Assembly (NCBI RefSeq): GCF_900086715.1
Contig: NZ_FLKH01000011.1
Span: 62,001-126,000 of the forward strand
DNA length: 64,000 nt
Direction: 5' to 3'
Source of the DNA: Gracilibacillus timonensis
GTDB taxonomy: Bacteria; Bacillota; Bacilli; Bacillales; Amphibacillaceae
Shown: piece after piece, positions 1 to 9,056 of the stretch
How positions within the stretch are numbered: position 1 is the stretch's first letter
Layout: each line of letters begins with the position of its first letter
Program-made: the position numbers and the translations under genes
Notes under the pieces: model-generated
Databases searched by the model: none
What the model was told of the DNA's origin: nothing
Seen by the model: the letters and a program-made list of their open reading frames with translations, nothing else

Positions 1-324
1 ATTCGTTCTACCTTTAATAACACTATCGTAACGATTACTGATGTGCAAGGTAACGCAATCAGCTGGAGCAGTGCTGGTGCACTTGGCTTTAAAGGTTCAA
101 AGAAATCTACTCCTTTCGCAGCACAAATGGCTGCTGAGTCTGCCGCAAAAGCAGCTCAGGATCATGGTTTGAAAACCTTAGAAGTAACAGTGAAAGGACC
201 TGGTGCTGGACGTGAAGCAGCTATTCGTTCACTTCAAGCAGCAGGTTTAGAAGTAACTGCCATTGTTGACGTAACACCAGTTCCTCACAATGGTTGCCGC
301 CCGCCAAAACGTCGTCGAGTTTAA
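1..324 (+). CDS. rpsK: Ribosomal protein S11 (3' part; start lies before the window)
   Basis: Component of the small ribosomal subunit platform, contacting 16S rRNA and mRNA near the E site. Frame 1 is open from base 1 and reads into the S11 body. The C-terminus ends with the family's basic tail (residues [12 protein letters not shown]), and the internal [11 protein letters not shown] segment is typical of S11. About 107 codons are present and the usual length is near 129, so some 20 N-terminal residues are missing at the window edge. It sits directly upstream of rpoA, as in the alpha operon of Bacilli. Confidence 0.97.
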   Translation: MRSTFNNTIVTITDVQGNAISWSSAGALGFKGSKKSTPFAAQMAAESAAKAAQDHGLKTLEVTVKGPGAGREAAIRSLQAAGLEVTAIVDVTPVPHNGCRPPKRRRV

Positions 325-615
325 TTAGTATATTATTTGTTAATCTGTCCATAATGGTTTATGATAGCTTAATAAAGTTTTTTACTACATCCGTTCGTTT
401 TGAAGGATAAGTGTGGCTTAAAGTAGGGAGTGCAGCTATTTTAAGATACCTATTCCCTTTCAAACATAGAATGGAAGGAGTAGTAGATACACCATTGCAT
501 CGACAGAAACAAGGTCACAATTGCATAGTGCAGAAACGGGAACTGCCTACCTGGGGAATTTCGGTTAGACCTGGCTCTAACCGGGGTTTCGACGTTTTAA
601 AGGAGGGTTTAATGA
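325..615 (+). other. rpsK-rpoA spacer with a hairpin before rpoA
   Basis: This 291-base spacer has no convincing gene. A perfect 8-bp stem (562-569 with 576-583, CGGTTAGA/TCTAACCG, 6-nt loop) lies about 20 bases before the rpoA ribosome binding site. It is not followed by a T-run, so it is not an obvious terminator. It could stabilise a processed mRNA end or affect rpoA translation; that is inference. Confidence 0.4.
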
Positions 616-1560
616 ATGATCGAAATTGAAAAACCAAAAATTGAAACAGTAGAAATCAGCGATGATGCTACTTATGGTAAATTCGTTGTAGAACCACTTG
701 AACGTGGATATGGTACTACACTTGGGAACTCCTTGCGTCGTATTCTATTATCTTCGCTCCCTGGCGCTGCTGTCACATCTGTTCAAATAGATGGTGCTTT
801 ACATGAATTTTCAACAGTTGAAGGTGTTGTAGAGGATGTAACTACGATAGTTTTAAACTTGAAGAAACTTGCATTAAAGATCTATTCAGATGAAGAGAAG
901 ACATTAGAAGTAGATGTTCAAGGTGAGGGTAAGGTTACGGCTGCGGATATTATTTTTGACAGTGATGTCGAAATTTTAAATCCGGATCTTCATATTGCTA
1001 CCGTTGGGAGTAATGGCCATCTGAAAATGAGAATTTCAGCACAAAGTGGTCGAGGATATCGCCCAGATGATTCTAATAACCATGAAGATCGACCAATTGG
1101 TGTTATTCCAGTTGACTCTATCTTCACTCCAGTATCTAAAATAACCTATCAAGTTGAGAATACGCGTGTCGGGCAAGACGCAAATTACGATAAACTAACT
1201 TTTGATGTATCGACTGATGGAAGTATCCGTCCAGAAGAAGCTGTCTCATTAGGAGCAAAAATCTTTACGGAACACATGGATATTTTTGTGAGTTTAACAG
1301 ATGAAGCAAAAAATGCTGAAATTATGATTGAAAAAGAAGAAGACCAGAAAGAGAAAGTGCTCGAGATGACAATTGAAGAACTCGACCTATCGGTAAGGTC
1401 TTATAATTGTCTAAAGCGTGCGGGTATTAATACGGTACAAGAATTGGCTCATAAATCGGAAGAAGACATGATGAAAGTTCGAAACTTAGGTCGTAAGTCA
1501 CTAGAAGAAGTGAAACACAAGTTAGAAGATCTAGGTCTAGGCTTACGAAAAGAAGATTAA
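616..1560 (+). CDS. rpoA: RNA polymerase alpha subunit
   Basis: Alpha subunit of DNA-directed RNA polymerase; scaffolds beta/beta' assembly and contacts UP elements and activators through its C-terminal domain. The product is 314 aa, normal for Bacilli. The N-terminal dimerisation domain contains [20 protein letters not shown]. After an acidic linker near residues 235-250, the alpha-CTD carries the helix-hairpin-helix segment [12 protein letters not shown]. The start is ATG 616 behind AGGAGG. It is co-transcribed with rpsK and rplQ. Confidence 0.99.
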   Translation: MIEIEKPKIETVEISDDATYGKFVVEPLERGYGTTLGNSLRRILLSSLPGAAVTSVQIDGALHEFSTVEGVVEDVTTIVLNLKKLALKIYSDEEKTLEVDVQGEGKVTAADIIFDSDVEILNPDLHIATVGSNGHLKMRISAQSGRGYRPDDSNNHEDRPIGVIPVDSIFTPVSKITYQVENTRVGQDANYDKLTFDVSTDGSIRPEEAVSLGAKIFTEHMDIFVSLTDEAKNAEIMIEKEEDQKEKVLEMTIEELDLSVRSYNCLKRAGINTVQELAHKSEEDMMKVRNLGRKSLEEVKHKLEDLGLGLRKED

Positions 1561-1599
1561 TGAGGCCACTAGCGATATCGAACGAAGGAGGGATATTCC

Positions 1600-1953
1600 A
1601 TGGCTAGAAAATTAGGTCGTACGACAGATCAACGCTTAGCTTTACTTCGTGGATTAGCTACAGATTTAATCATCCATGAACGTATTGAAACAACAGAAGC
1701 GAAGGCAAAAGAACTACGCTCAGTAGTAGATAAAATGGTTACACTTGGTAAACGTGGTGACCTTCATGCACGTCGTCAAGCAGCATCGTTTCTATACAAT
1801 GCGGAGGCGAGTGAAGAGGAAGATGCCGTTCAAAAGCTTTTCAATGATATTGCAGGGCGCTATGAAGATCGTCAAGGCGGATATACGAGAGTGCTAAAAT
1901 TAGGACCTCGTCGCGGAGACGGAGCAGATATGGCAATCATTGAATTGGTATAA
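1600..1953 (+). CDS. rplQ: Ribosomal protein L17
   Basis: Large-subunit protein L17, 117 aa, near the exit tunnel. The N-terminus [20 protein letters not shown] and the C-terminal [21 protein letters not shown] are diagnostic. The start follows a strong site (GAAGGAGGG). It is the last gene of the rpsK-rpoA-rplQ unit and is followed by a probable terminator and a long gene-free spacer. Confidence 0.99.
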   Translation: MARKLGRTTDQRLALLRGLATDLIIHERIETTEAKAKELRSVVDKMVTLGKRGDLHARRQAASFLYNAEASEEEDAVQKLFNDIAGRYEDRQGGYTRVLKLGPRRGDGADMAIIELV

Positions 1954-1973
1954 AATTCCATAACCGCAATGTT

Positions 1974-2025
1974 AAGGGGCAGGACACAATCTCGTTCAGA
2001 GGTGAATCCAGGCCCTTTTTTGCTT
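1974..2025 (+). terminator. Probable intrinsic terminator after rplQ
   Basis: AAGGG(GC) at 1974-1980 can pair with (GG)CCCTT at about 2010-2016, which is followed by a T-rich tract. The loop is long and the stem imperfect, so this is a moderate call supported mainly by position at the end of the operon. Confidence 0.5.
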
Positions 2026-2202
2026 TTTTTACGGATACACAGAATGATACTAAGTCGGTTTATTCATCTGGTAAGTAGGCCCGTTTTTCATTTGTAAATG
2101 AACGTCGCCTCTAGCGAAGATGCCGATAATGTGGATTTTGTAGAGTAGTGCATTTTCCTAAGTGGTGAGTTTGCCCGTTTTTTGTGCTGGGTAGACCGCT
2201 GC

Positions 2203-2312
2203 GGGAATAGGTTCCGCTTTCCATGGGGCCGGCTTCAGCTAACTAAAAAGAAGAGCACTTTTTAGTGGATCTTCAGCTCGTCCTGGTCCCATAGGAGTCT
2301 CCACCTATTCCC
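2203..2312. repeat. Large palindromic repeat, copy A
   Basis: Outer arms GGGAATAGGT (2203-2212) and ACCTATTCCC (2303-2312) pair perfectly. The inner arms ACTAAAAAG (2242-2250) and CTTTTTAGT (2258-2266) form the tip of the stem. Between them are conserved blocks GCTTTCCATGGG and GGATCTTCAGCT...TCCCATAGGAGTC. The reverse complement of these blocks matches copy B at 2720-2833. The blocks resemble a palindromic intergenic repeat common in Bacillaceae genomes (from memory, no search done). Confidence 0.7.
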
Positions 2313-2719
2313 TCCGCTAGATAACAGTACCACAATGTTCATCACTGCAAGGATCCAGCGCTCTAGTACATGAACTTCTATTAATCAAGAAGCCTGTAGC
2401 AGTAAGGTGAAGTGTTTCATTAGTCTTCTTTTATATATTACTAAATATTAGGACTACATTCGAGCATGCGAGGAAAACATACTAAGGAATGAATCTCTCT
2501 TCATAGAGTTCATAGCAACATGAGTGATCACTAAAAGCGTAACTGACTGCGTTTACGCAAGATAAATAGGGATATTCTTACGTTTAAAACTGCTTAGATA
2601 AACTGTGCTCGTAACATGAACAAGAATCCATATACATCAGGAAGAATAAGCAGGTATGTAGATTATTCTTGGCGTGCATGCTCCTTCTTATTAGAAATGC
2701 TGAACGATTCTTTAGCGTA

Positions 2720-2833
2720 GGCCAACCACGTAGACTCCTATGGGAACAGCACGAGCCGCAGATCCACTTGTAAAAGCGCTTTTCTTTTACAAGTTAGCTA
2801 AGGCCGTGCCCATGGAAAGCGGAGTGGTTGGCC
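2720..2833. repeat. Large palindromic repeat, copy B (inverted relative to copy A)
   Basis: Perfect outer arms GGCCAACCAC (2720-2729) and GTGGTTGGCC (2824-2833), and inner arms ACTTGTAAAAG (2766-2776) and CTTTTACAAGT (2784-2794). Shared blocks with copy A include GACTCCTATGGGA, GATCCACT and CATGGAAAGCGG. The tip sequence differs but keeps its complementarity, which suggests the structure is what is conserved. Confidence 0.7.
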
Positions 2834-3220
2834 GGAGCGTTGATCTTGCACACATATTCTCTCAAAATAATCGCAAGCTTACTTTACATAATCCACATTA
2901 TTGGTAGTGTTAGGCTTAAGGATCATTATATGTTTCTATCTGCCTTAGCGTAGCGATAATGAACCAAATGATTTCTGAGTGTTCTGTAAGCACTTCGGAA
3001 AGTATAGTGGTTGACTGGAGTGACACAGACTCTCAAAATAGCCATAAAACTATGTTGCATCACGCGCATTATCAACAAGTACTCATAAAAGACAGTATAA
3101 CTTTCTTATCCTTTTTAAAAAGAAAATTGCTGTATCTATGAATCCACTGGTCAATCCACTATAAAAGCTGATAGAATATAATTATTGCCTGGGAAATAAT
3201 AAGGGGAGGCGTTTGGAAAA

Positions 3221-4054
3221 ATGGCTGCAATTGAATTCCGTGATGTATATTTTCGTTATCACGAAGAAGCCCCATGGGTGTTAAAACACTTTAATTTAAA
3301 GATGGACAGTAATCAAACGGTTGCCATACTTGGACATAATGGTTCGGGTAAATCCACCATTGCTAAGCTTGCCAATGGACTATTACAGCCCCAAGCTGGT
3401 GAAATATATATAGACGATCGAAAAATGACCCCAGCGAATATATGGGAAATGAGACAGAAAATTGGCATGGTGTTCCAAAATCCCGAGAATCAATTTGTTG
3501 GTACCACCGTTCGAGATGATGTTGCATTTGGATTAGAGAACCGAGGCATTTCACGAGATGAAATGTTGGTTCGTATTCAAGAGACACTGCAGCAGGTTGG
3601 CATGGAAAGCTATGAAGACCATGAGCCGTATCACTTATCAGGGGGGCAGAAGCAACGAGTTGCTATTGCCAGTGTTTTAGCCATACATCCGCAAATTCTC
3701 TTATTAGATGAGGCAACCTCCATGTTAGATCCCCGTGGTAAAAAAGAAATGCTTTCCACGATTTTATCGTTAAAGAAACAACTGTCTATCACGATCGTGA
3801 TGATTACCCACGATTTAAACGAGATTACCATGGCTGATCGGGTGATAGTGATGAAAGATGGACAGATTTTTAAAGATAGTACGACGGATCGGTTATATGA
3901 TAACCAATTTGATTTACAGTCAATTGGACTCAGATTGCCGTTAACGGTAGCATTGGCTACAGAATTAGAACAGCAAGGCTATTCCTTTACTAATTATCCA
4001 CTAGATCAAGAGGAGCTTATAGATGCATTATGGAAATCACATTCAAAGATGTAA
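3221..4054 (+). CDS. ecfA1: ECF transporter ATPase A1
   Basis: ATP-binding subunit of the energy-coupling factor module that powers vitamin/metal uptake with exchangeable S components. 277 aa. Walker A GHNGSGKST, signature LSGGQKQRVAIAS, Walker B LLLDEATSMLD and the H-loop MITHDLNE are all present. The start ATG 3221 has AAGGGGAGG upstream. The 3' end overlaps ecfA2 by 25 bases, implying translational coupling. No S component is encoded here, so the module is probably shared (group II ECF). Confidence 0.97.
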   Translation: MAAIEFRDVYFRYHEEAPWVLKHFNLKMDSNQTVAILGHNGSGKSTIAKLANGLLQPQAGEIYIDDRKMTPANIWEMRQKIGMVFQNPENQFVGTTVRDDVAFGLENRGISRDEMLVRIQETLQQVGMESYEDHEPYHLSGGQKQRVAIASVLAIHPQILLLDEATSMLDPRGKKEMLSTILSLKKQLSITIVMITHDLNEITMADRVIVMKDGQIFKDSTTDRLYDNQFDLQSIGLRLPLTVALATELEQQGYSFTNYPLDQEELIDALWKSHSKM

Positions 4055-4896
4055 GTTATATCTATCAGCCGAATACCCCTTTTCGCTACCAAGCATTGCA
4101 GGACATCAACCTCTGTATACATGACAAAGAGTTTGTTGCAGTAGTTGGTCATACTGGTTCGGGGAAATCAACTTTGCTGCAGCACATGAATGGCTTATTA
4201 ATCCCAAGCACTGGTCAAGTGCAAATTGGTGACTATCTTCTGGCAAAAGACCAAAAAAAACAGGATCTTAAAAAGCTGCGTGAGAAGGTAGGAATTGTTT
4301 TTCAATACCCCGAGCATCAATTATTTGAGGAAACGGTTGAAAAGGATATCCGTTTTGCTATGGATAATTTTGGTGTGGCAAAAGAGGAGATTCCACTTAG
4401 GATCGAGGATGCATTGGAAAAGGTAAATGTAGGAAAAGAGGTACTAACACAATCACCATTTGAATTAAGCGGCGGCCAGATGCGAAGAATCGCTATTGCA
4501 GGAGTATTGGCCATGAAACCAGAACTGCTTATTTTAGATGAGCCCACTGCAGGATTGGATCCTCAAGGGCAGCAGGAAATAATGGATGTATTCTATCAAT
4601 TACATAAAGAACGAGGAACAACGACCGTTTTGGTTACCCATCAGATGGACCAAGCTTTAGCTTATGCGGATAGAATTGTCGTTTTAGCCAATGGCAGTGT
4701 GCTGACGCAAGGAACACCGAAGGAAGTTTTTTCACAACCAGCATTACTAAGAGAGGCGAATCTTGATATGCCGGAAGTATTAGCATTACTTCATTCCTTA
4801 GAGGAGAAGTTTTCGATAAAGCTTCCCTACCATTATCAATCTGTAGCAACGTTAGCCAGAGAAATCGCAGAAAAATTGAGGGAGAACAGCAAATGA
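4030..4896 (+). CDS. ecfA2: ECF transporter ATPase A2
   Basis: Second ATPase of the ECF module; it forms a heterodimer with EcfA1. 288 aa. Walker A GHTGSGKST, Q-loop region VFQYPEHQLFEETV, signature ELSGGQMRRIAIAG, Walker B LLILDEPTAGLD. It starts inside ecfA1 and its stop overlaps the ecfT start by four bases (ATGA), so the three genes are tightly coupled. Confidence 0.97.
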   Translation: MEITFKDVSYIYQPNTPFRYQALQDINLCIHDKEFVAVVGHTGSGKSTLLQHMNGLLIPSTGQVQIGDYLLAKDQKKQDLKKLREKVGIVFQYPEHQLFEETVEKDIRFAMDNFGVAKEEIPLRIEDALEKVNVGKEVLTQSPFELSGGQMRRIAIAGVLAMKPELLILDEPTAGLDPQGQQEIMDVFYQLHKERGTTTVLVTHQMDQALAYADRIVVLANGSVLTQGTPKEVFSQPALLREANLDMPEVLALLHSLEEKFSIKLPYHYQSVATLAREIAEKLRENSK

Positions 4897-5690
4897 AGTC
4901 CTTTATGATTATTGGTCAATATGTACCTGGACATTCCTATATTCATCGATTGGATCCAAGAACCAAGTTGATGATTATCTTTACCTTTGTGTTTATTGTT
5001 TTTTTTGCTAATAATTTGGTTAGCTATGGCTGGCTTACCTTATTTGCTATCACGGCCTGTATCTTAACACAACAGCGTATTGGTTATATTGTCAAAGGGA
5101 TCACCCCAGTATGGTTCTTGATTGTGTTTACCATGATTTTACACTTAATTGTAACCAAAGAAGGACCTGTTTTATGGGAAATATGGAACTTTCGTATTCA
5201 TCTAGGCGGCATCGAAACCGGATTGATGATTTCCTGGCGTTTTCTCTTGTTGGTACTGGTGACCTCTTTGCTAACATTAACGACTTCGCCAATGGAGATT
5301 ACCGATGCCCTGGAGGCATTATTGAGTCCGCTGAAGAGGATACGAGTACCAGTACATGAGTTGGCCTTAATGATGTCGATTTCTTTGCGCTTTATCCCAA
5401 CATTATTAGATGAAACAGAAAAGATATCGAAGGCACAAGCCTCCAGAGGGGTGGATTTTCGTACGGGATCAATAAAAAGTCGAATGTATGCCGTTGTTCC
5501 CTTACTAGTGCCATTATTTATCAGTGCCTTTAAGCGTGCTGAGGATTTAGCGATGGCGATGGAGGCACGGGGTTATAGAGGCAGTGATGGTAGAACTAAA
5601 CTACGGCAGTTACAGTTTCAATCGAGAGATTATGTAGCAGCCATAAGTTATCTGATGATCCTGGTTATTTTTTTCTATTTGCGACAATAA
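4893..5690 (+). CDS. ecfT: ECF transporter transmembrane subunit T
   Basis: Integral membrane scaffold that links the two ATPases to the substrate-binding S component. 265 aa. It begins with the family pattern GQYVPGHSYIHRLDPRTKL, has about five hydrophobic segments, and carries the cytoplasmic coupling motifs AQASRGVDFRTG and AMEARGYRG (Ala-Arg-Gly signatures). It is in the operon ecfA1-ecfA2-ecfT-truA. Confidence 0.97.
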   Translation: MKSFMIIGQYVPGHSYIHRLDPRTKLMIIFTFVFIVFFANNLVSYGWLTLFAITACILTQQRIGYIVKGITPVWFLIVFTMILHLIVTKEGPVLWEIWNFRIHLGGIETGLMISWRFLLLVLVTSLLTLTTSPMEITDALEALLSPLKRIRVPVHELALMMSISLRFIPTLLDETEKISKAQASRGVDFRTGSIKSRMYAVVPLLVPLFISAFKRAEDLAMAMEARGYRGSDGRTKLRQLQFQSRDYVAAISYLMILVIFFYLRQ

Positions 5691-5702
5691 GGAGTTTGAG
5701 AT

Positions 5703-6452
5703 ATGAGATTGAAAGCAACGATTCGTTATGATGGGACAGCCTTCTCCGGGTATCAGATACAACCGAAGAAACGTACCGTACAAGGAAAAATAGAGACGGT
5801 CTTAAGCAAAATGCATAAAGGAAAGCCAATTCGTGTGACAGCCTCTGGGAGGACGGACCAGGGGGTACATGCTGTTGGACAGGTCATTCACTTTGATACA
5901 AGCTTAGACATTCCTTATACAAATTGGTTACGTGCGCTCAACACTATGCTCCCTGATGATATCGAGATTAGTGATATCATAGCGGCCCCTGAGAGCTTTC
6001 ATGCTCGCTTTGATGTGATGGAGAAGGAATATCGCTATTTTATTCATACTGGCGCCTATGACCTCTTTAAACGCCATTACTGCCACTTTGTTAAGGAACC
6101 GCTAGATATAGCTGCGATGCAAACAGCAAGCCAGCAGCTATTAGGTACACACGATTTTAGCTCGTTTTGCTCGGCCAACCATACGTTAAAAGGGGATAAA
6201 GTCCGTACAATAACAGATTTGGAAGTGGAGCAGGAGAAGTCCACAGACCAATTGATTATTCGGGTGCGTGGGACCGGCTTTTTATACAATATGGTACGCA
6301 TTATTACAGGCACACTGTTGGAAGTAGGTACAGGCAAACGTCAACCAACCGAAGTACCATCGATTATCCAGGCAAGGGACCGCTCGACAGCTGGTAAAAC
6401 GGCACCGGCTCAAGGCTTATATTTATGGGATGTACAATATGAAAAGAAATGA
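5703..6452 (+). CDS. truA: tRNA pseudouridine(38-40) synthase
   Basis: Converts uridine to pseudouridine at positions 38-40 of the tRNA anticodon arm. 249 aa, normal length. The catalytic Asp is D52 in ASGRTDQGVHA. The C-terminal TGFLYNMVRIITGTLLEVG segment is typical of TruA. It follows ecfT by 12 bases and precedes rplM, matching the conserved Bacilli order. Confidence 0.98.
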   Translation: MRLKATIRYDGTAFSGYQIQPKKRTVQGKIETVLSKMHKGKPIRVTASGRTDQGVHAVGQVIHFDTSLDIPYTNWLRALNTMLPDDIEISDIIAAPESFHARFDVMEKEYRYFIHTGAYDLFKRHYCHFVKEPLDIAAMQTASQQLLGTHDFSSFCSANHTLKGDKVRTITDLEVEQEKSTDQLIIRVRGTGFLYNMVRIITGTLLEVGTGKRQPTEVPSIIQARDRSTAGKTAPAQGLYLWDVQYEKK

Positions 6453-6462
6453 AAACAATCTA

Positions 6463-6491
6463 TTGACTTTTGGGACGACTTGTTATATTAT
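6463..6491 (+). promoter_or_regulatory. Sigma-A promoter for rplM-rpsI
   Basis: TTGACT (6463-6468), 17-bp spacer, TATTAT (6486-6491). It lies just after the truA stop and directs transcription of the rplM leader and genes. Confidence 0.75.
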
Positions 6492-6517
6492 GGTCTATGG
6501 CATTTTATTTTCTAAAC

Positions 6518-6545
6518 CACGAATAGCCCCGGAAAACTACTCGTG
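6518..6545 (+). ncRNA. rplM (L13) mRNA leader hairpin
   Basis: CACGAATAG (6518-6526) pairs with CTACTCGTG (6537-6545) with one internal mismatch, in the 5' untranslated region between the promoter and the rplM ribosome binding site. Position fits the L13 autoregulatory leader known from Bacilli. I could not check it against the family's covariance model. Confidence 0.5.
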
Positions 6546-6604
6546 TTAGAATATAAATCGGATAATAATGAATCAATTGGATCATTGAAATAGGAGGTAA
6601 GATC

Positions 6605-7042
6605 ATGCGCACAACTTTCATGGCAAATGAAAATAATATTGAACGCAAATGGTTGGTTGTCGATGCAGAAGGTCAAACGTTAGGACGTTTAGCAAGTGAA
6701 ATTGCAGCAATCCTTCGCGGCAAGCATAAACCAACATATACACCGCATGCAGACACTGGTGATAATGTGATCATCATCAATGCGGAAAAAATCGAACTTA
6801 CAGGTAAGAAATTAAGTGATAAGCTGTACTATCGTCATTCTAACCACCCAGGTGGACTAAAATCACGTACGGCTGGTGAAATGCGTGAGAAATATCCAGA
6901 ACAAATGCTAGAGCTTACGATTAAAGGTATGCTACCAAAAGGTAAACTAGGTCGTAAAATGGGTAAGAAATTACATGTTTATCGTGGAGCTGAACATAAG
7001 CATGAAGCACAAAAACCAGAAGTCTACGAACTTCGCGGATAA
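6605..7042 (+). CDS. rplM: Ribosomal protein L13
   Basis: Early-assembling large-subunit protein, 145 aa. Family segments are visible: [21 protein letters not shown] near the N-terminus, [21 protein letters not shown] and [19 protein letters not shown]. The start ATG 6605 follows AGGAGG. It forms a two-gene operon with rpsI, 19 bases downstream. Confidence 0.99.
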   Translation: MRTTFMANENNIERKWLVVDAEGQTLGRLASEIAAILRGKHKPTYTPHADTGDNVIIINAEKIELTGKKLSDKLYYRHSNHPGGLKSRTAGEMREKYPEQMLELTIKGMLPKGKLGRKMGKKLHVYRGAEHKHEAQKPEVYELRG

Positions 7043-7061
7043 TTAAAAGGAGGTTAACATA

Positions 7062-7454
7062 GTGGCACAAGTACAATATTACGGTACCGGACGCCGTAAA
7101 AGATCAACTGCTCGTGTACGTTTAGTTCCAGGTACTGGACGTATTCTTGTCAATAAACGTGATGCGGAGAACTACTTCCCTTACGAAACGCTTCGTACTA
7201 TTATCAAACAACCATTGGTATCAACGGAAACAGAAGGTAGCTATGATGTATTGGTAAACGTAGAAGGTGGAGGTTTCACTGGCCAAGCCGGTGCCATCCG
7301 TCATGGCGTTGCTCGTGCATTATTAGAAGCAGATCCAGAATACCGCGCAACGCTTAAACGCGCTGGATTCTTGACACGTGACGCACGTGCGAAAGAACGG
7401 AAGAAATACGGTCTTAAGAAAGCGCGTCGTGCACCACAATTCTCAAAACGTTAA
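7062..7454 (+). CDS. rpsI: Ribosomal protein S9
   Basis: Small-subunit protein whose C-terminal tail reaches the P-site tRNA. 130 aa. It starts with GTG behind AAAGGAGG. N-terminal [16 protein letters not shown], central [19 protein letters not shown] and the basic C-terminal [11 protein letters not shown] tail are all intact. Confidence 0.99.
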   Translation: MAQVQYYGTGRRKRSTARVRLVPGTGRILVNKRDAENYFPYETLRTIIKQPLVSTETEGSYDVLVNVEGGGFTGQAGAIRHGVARALLEADPEYRATLKRAGFLTRDARAKERKKYGLKKARRAPQFSKR

Positions 7455-7470
7455 TAAATCAACACTTGCA

Positions 7471-7504
7471 AATCCCTCAACCACCTATGGTTGGGGGATT
7501 TTAC
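7471..7504 (+). terminator. Intrinsic terminator of rplM-rpsI
   Basis: AATCCCTCAACCA pairs with TGGTTGGGGGATT (one mismatch) and is followed by TTTT. It marks the end of the conserved ribosomal block. Confidence 0.85.
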
Positions 7505-7607
7505 TGTATATGCGGGGCTCTAAAAACAGGGGAAAATTCACACGTAGCATACACGTAACATACAAGTAGCAAACAAATAATTTATAGAAAAAGTGTAGCT
7601 TTGAAAT

Positions 7608-7687
7608 AAAGATTGATAATTTATAATAAAGTTGGATTATTTAAATCAAAGTTCGATATTTATAAAGAAGTTTGATACTATTGTATT
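7608..7687 (+). repeat. Four degenerate 20-bp direct repeats upstream of the DUF3021 gene
   Basis: Four consecutive 20-base units begin at 7608, 7628, 7648 and 7668. They share the pattern AAAGTTnGATnATTTATAA. The AAAGTTnGA core is close to the direct-repeat sites bound by LytTR regulators, and DUF3021 genes often sit next to LytTR genes. No LytTR gene is present in this window, so the regulator would be elsewhere. Confidence 0.55.
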
Positions 7688-7773
7688 GATTAGCTGAATT
7701 GTGACAATGCAACAATCGGGCCAGATTGTTTAATAGTGACCTTCGATGGCAAAAAAGAGAGAGGTGGAAAAAA

Positions 7774-8136
7774 GTGTTGGTTATCAATGCTCTTTTAAGA
7801 GGTGGAATACCCTTTATTATTATGGGTGGAATCGCTTTACTACTTAATTATCAAGAAAAATATTCAGATGCTAAAAGCACATTTTTTGCAAGTTTAATCG
7901 CTTTTTTTGTTGGTGCAGCAACCGTAATTTATAATATAGACCATTGGAGTTTAACTAAGCAAAGTGTTGTTCATTTTTTAATCATGCTAATAACTGTTTA
8001 TCCTATATTGCTATTAAGTGGATGGTTTACAATAGCTTCTGTATTTGATGCGTTAAAAGTATTTCTTGTTTTTGTTTTGGTTGGTGTGATTTTATGGATT
8101 GTCATGTTTATATTAGCAAAGGTTTTTTCATGGTGA
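7774..8136 (+). CDS. DUF3021 family membrane protein
   Basis: Predicted four-helix membrane protein of 120 aa. The LLRGGIPFIIMGGIALL start and four hydrophobic segments match DUF3021, a family of unknown function usually found with LytTR regulators. I chose GTG 7774 because AGAGAGGTGG lies 7 bases before it; an upstream in-frame TTG (7726) has no ribosome binding site. It stands alone, between the repeat block and its own terminator. Confidence 0.8.
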   Translation: MLVINALLRGGIPFIIMGGIALLLNYQEKYSDAKSTFFASLIAFFVGAATVIYNIDHWSLTKQSVVHFLIMLITVYPILLLSGWFTIASVFDALKVFLVFVLVGVILWIVMFILAKVFSW

Positions 8137-8158
8137 TAAATAGGTGTTCCATTAACGG

Positions 8159-8192
8159 GCGCTATCCTTAAATAAGGATAAGCGCTTATTTT
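8159..8192 (+). terminator. Intrinsic terminator after the DUF3021 gene
   Basis: GCGCTATCCTTA (8159-8170) pairs with AAGGATAAGCGC (8174-8185), with one bulged base, and is followed by TTATTTTT. Confidence 0.8.
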
Positions 8193-8279
8193 TCATTGTA
8201 GGACCTGAATAAGAGAGGGCATTATTCTAAGTAAAGCGTGTTATAGGTAAAATGAACTGAAGAAAGTATATTCACCAAC

Positions 8280-8328
8280 TTGACAGTTAACGATATATCG
8301 TTTATTCTTAGCGTAACGATATATCGTT
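8280..8328 (+). promoter_or_regulatory. padR promoter with two identical palindromic operators
   Basis: TTGACA (8280-8285), 17-bp spacer, TATTCT (8303-8308). The 14-bp palindrome AACGATATATCGTT occurs twice, at 8289-8302 (filling the spacer) and 8315-8328 (just after the -10), 26 bp apart. The arrangement predicts tight repression, most likely by the PadR protein encoded next. Confidence 0.8.
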
Positions 8329-8361
8329 AACTTAAAATAAAATTAACAGGAGGTTTTGAAT

Positions 8362-9027
8362 GTGTACAAAAGACCTGATATGGCCCAATATCCTTTTTTA
8401 AAAGGACAGAGTCATTTTTATCATCATGGTGTCTTTAGAGGCAACAGATTCGACGCGGAAGTTGGAATAGGAAACGGTAACTTTGACGGGCAAGGCAGAC
8501 CTCATATCTTCGCAGGCAAAGAATCTGTTGAGGATACTAGTGGTGAACGTTTCTTCGGGCGTGGTGATCTCAAGATTGTCTTATTAAAATTGTTACAAGA
8601 ACAATCAAGACATGGATATGGATTAATCAAAGAGCTTGAGGAAAAGTTTAAGGGGCTTTATTCGCCTAGTCCCGGTTCCGTTTATCCTATTCTACAGATG
8701 CTTGAGGATCAAGATTTAGTTAATGTAATCAAAGAAGGTCGGAAAAAAGTTTATCATCTTACAGATGAGGGGCAAGCCTTTTTGAAAAAAAACCAAGATG
8801 AAGATCCTGTTAACTCAAGAATGAATGTGCTTGAAAATGTGGACCTGGACGAAATTCAGACTTTAAGATCTGACATTCAGGGTTTATTCCATGAATTTTT
8901 TAAGGTGGGCCGTCAAGCTATAGAAAAGCCCGAAAAGAAGGAACAACTACAAAACCTGCTCGAAAAAACACGGGCAGAGCTTTTGAAAATAGTTGATGAC
9001 GAAGAGAAAAACTCAGATGGACAATAA
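8362..9027 (+). CDS. PadR family transcriptional regulator
   Basis: Winged-helix repressor, about 221 aa. An N-terminal extension of about 70 residues rich in His, Gly and Arg precedes the PadR domain (GDLKIVLLKLLQEQSRHGYG through SVYPILQMLEDQDLV and KVYHLTDEGQAFL). A helical dimerisation tail follows. GTG 8362 is preferred because AGGAGG is 8 bases upstream; TTG 8356 is too close. Two palindromes in its own promoter suggest autoregulation. The VOC gene follows 29 bases later and is probably co-transcribed. Confidence 0.9.
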   Translation: MYKRPDMAQYPFLKGQSHFYHHGVFRGNRFDAEVGIGNGNFDGQGRPHIFAGKESVEDTSGERFFGRGDLKIVLLKLLQEQSRHGYGLIKELEEKFKGLYSPSPGSVYPILQMLEDQDLVNVIKEGRKKVYHLTDEGQAFLKKNQDEDPVNSRMNVLENVDLDEIQTLRSDIQGLFHEFFKVGRQAIEKPEKKEQLQNLLEKTRAELLKIVDDEEKNSDGQ

Positions 9028-9056
9028 TTTTTAAAAATATATAAGGAGACTTTAAA

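Larger units (their letters stand above)
2123..2904. repeat. Pair of 25-bp imperfect inverted repeats flanking 0.73 kb of gene-free DNA
   Basis: The left copy (2123-2147) and the reverse complement of the right copy (2880-2904) agree at 22 of 25 positions; the core is ATAATGTGGATT. Between them lie two large palindromic elements in opposite orientation and no convincing ORF. This could be the outer ends of a non-coding mobile element, or two more members of a dispersed repeat family. The spacer 1954-3220 otherwise shows nothing I recognise as coding. Confidence 0.5.

Noticed and set aside
411-629. 72-codon ORF between rpsK and rpoA
   Set aside because: No ribosome binding site and no family; overlaps the hairpin and the rpoA start region.
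2959-3141. 60-codon ORF in the rplQ-ecfA1 spacer
   Set aside because: No ribosome binding site, low-complexity Ser/Asp/His composition and no recognisable domain; it is in repeat-derived DNA.
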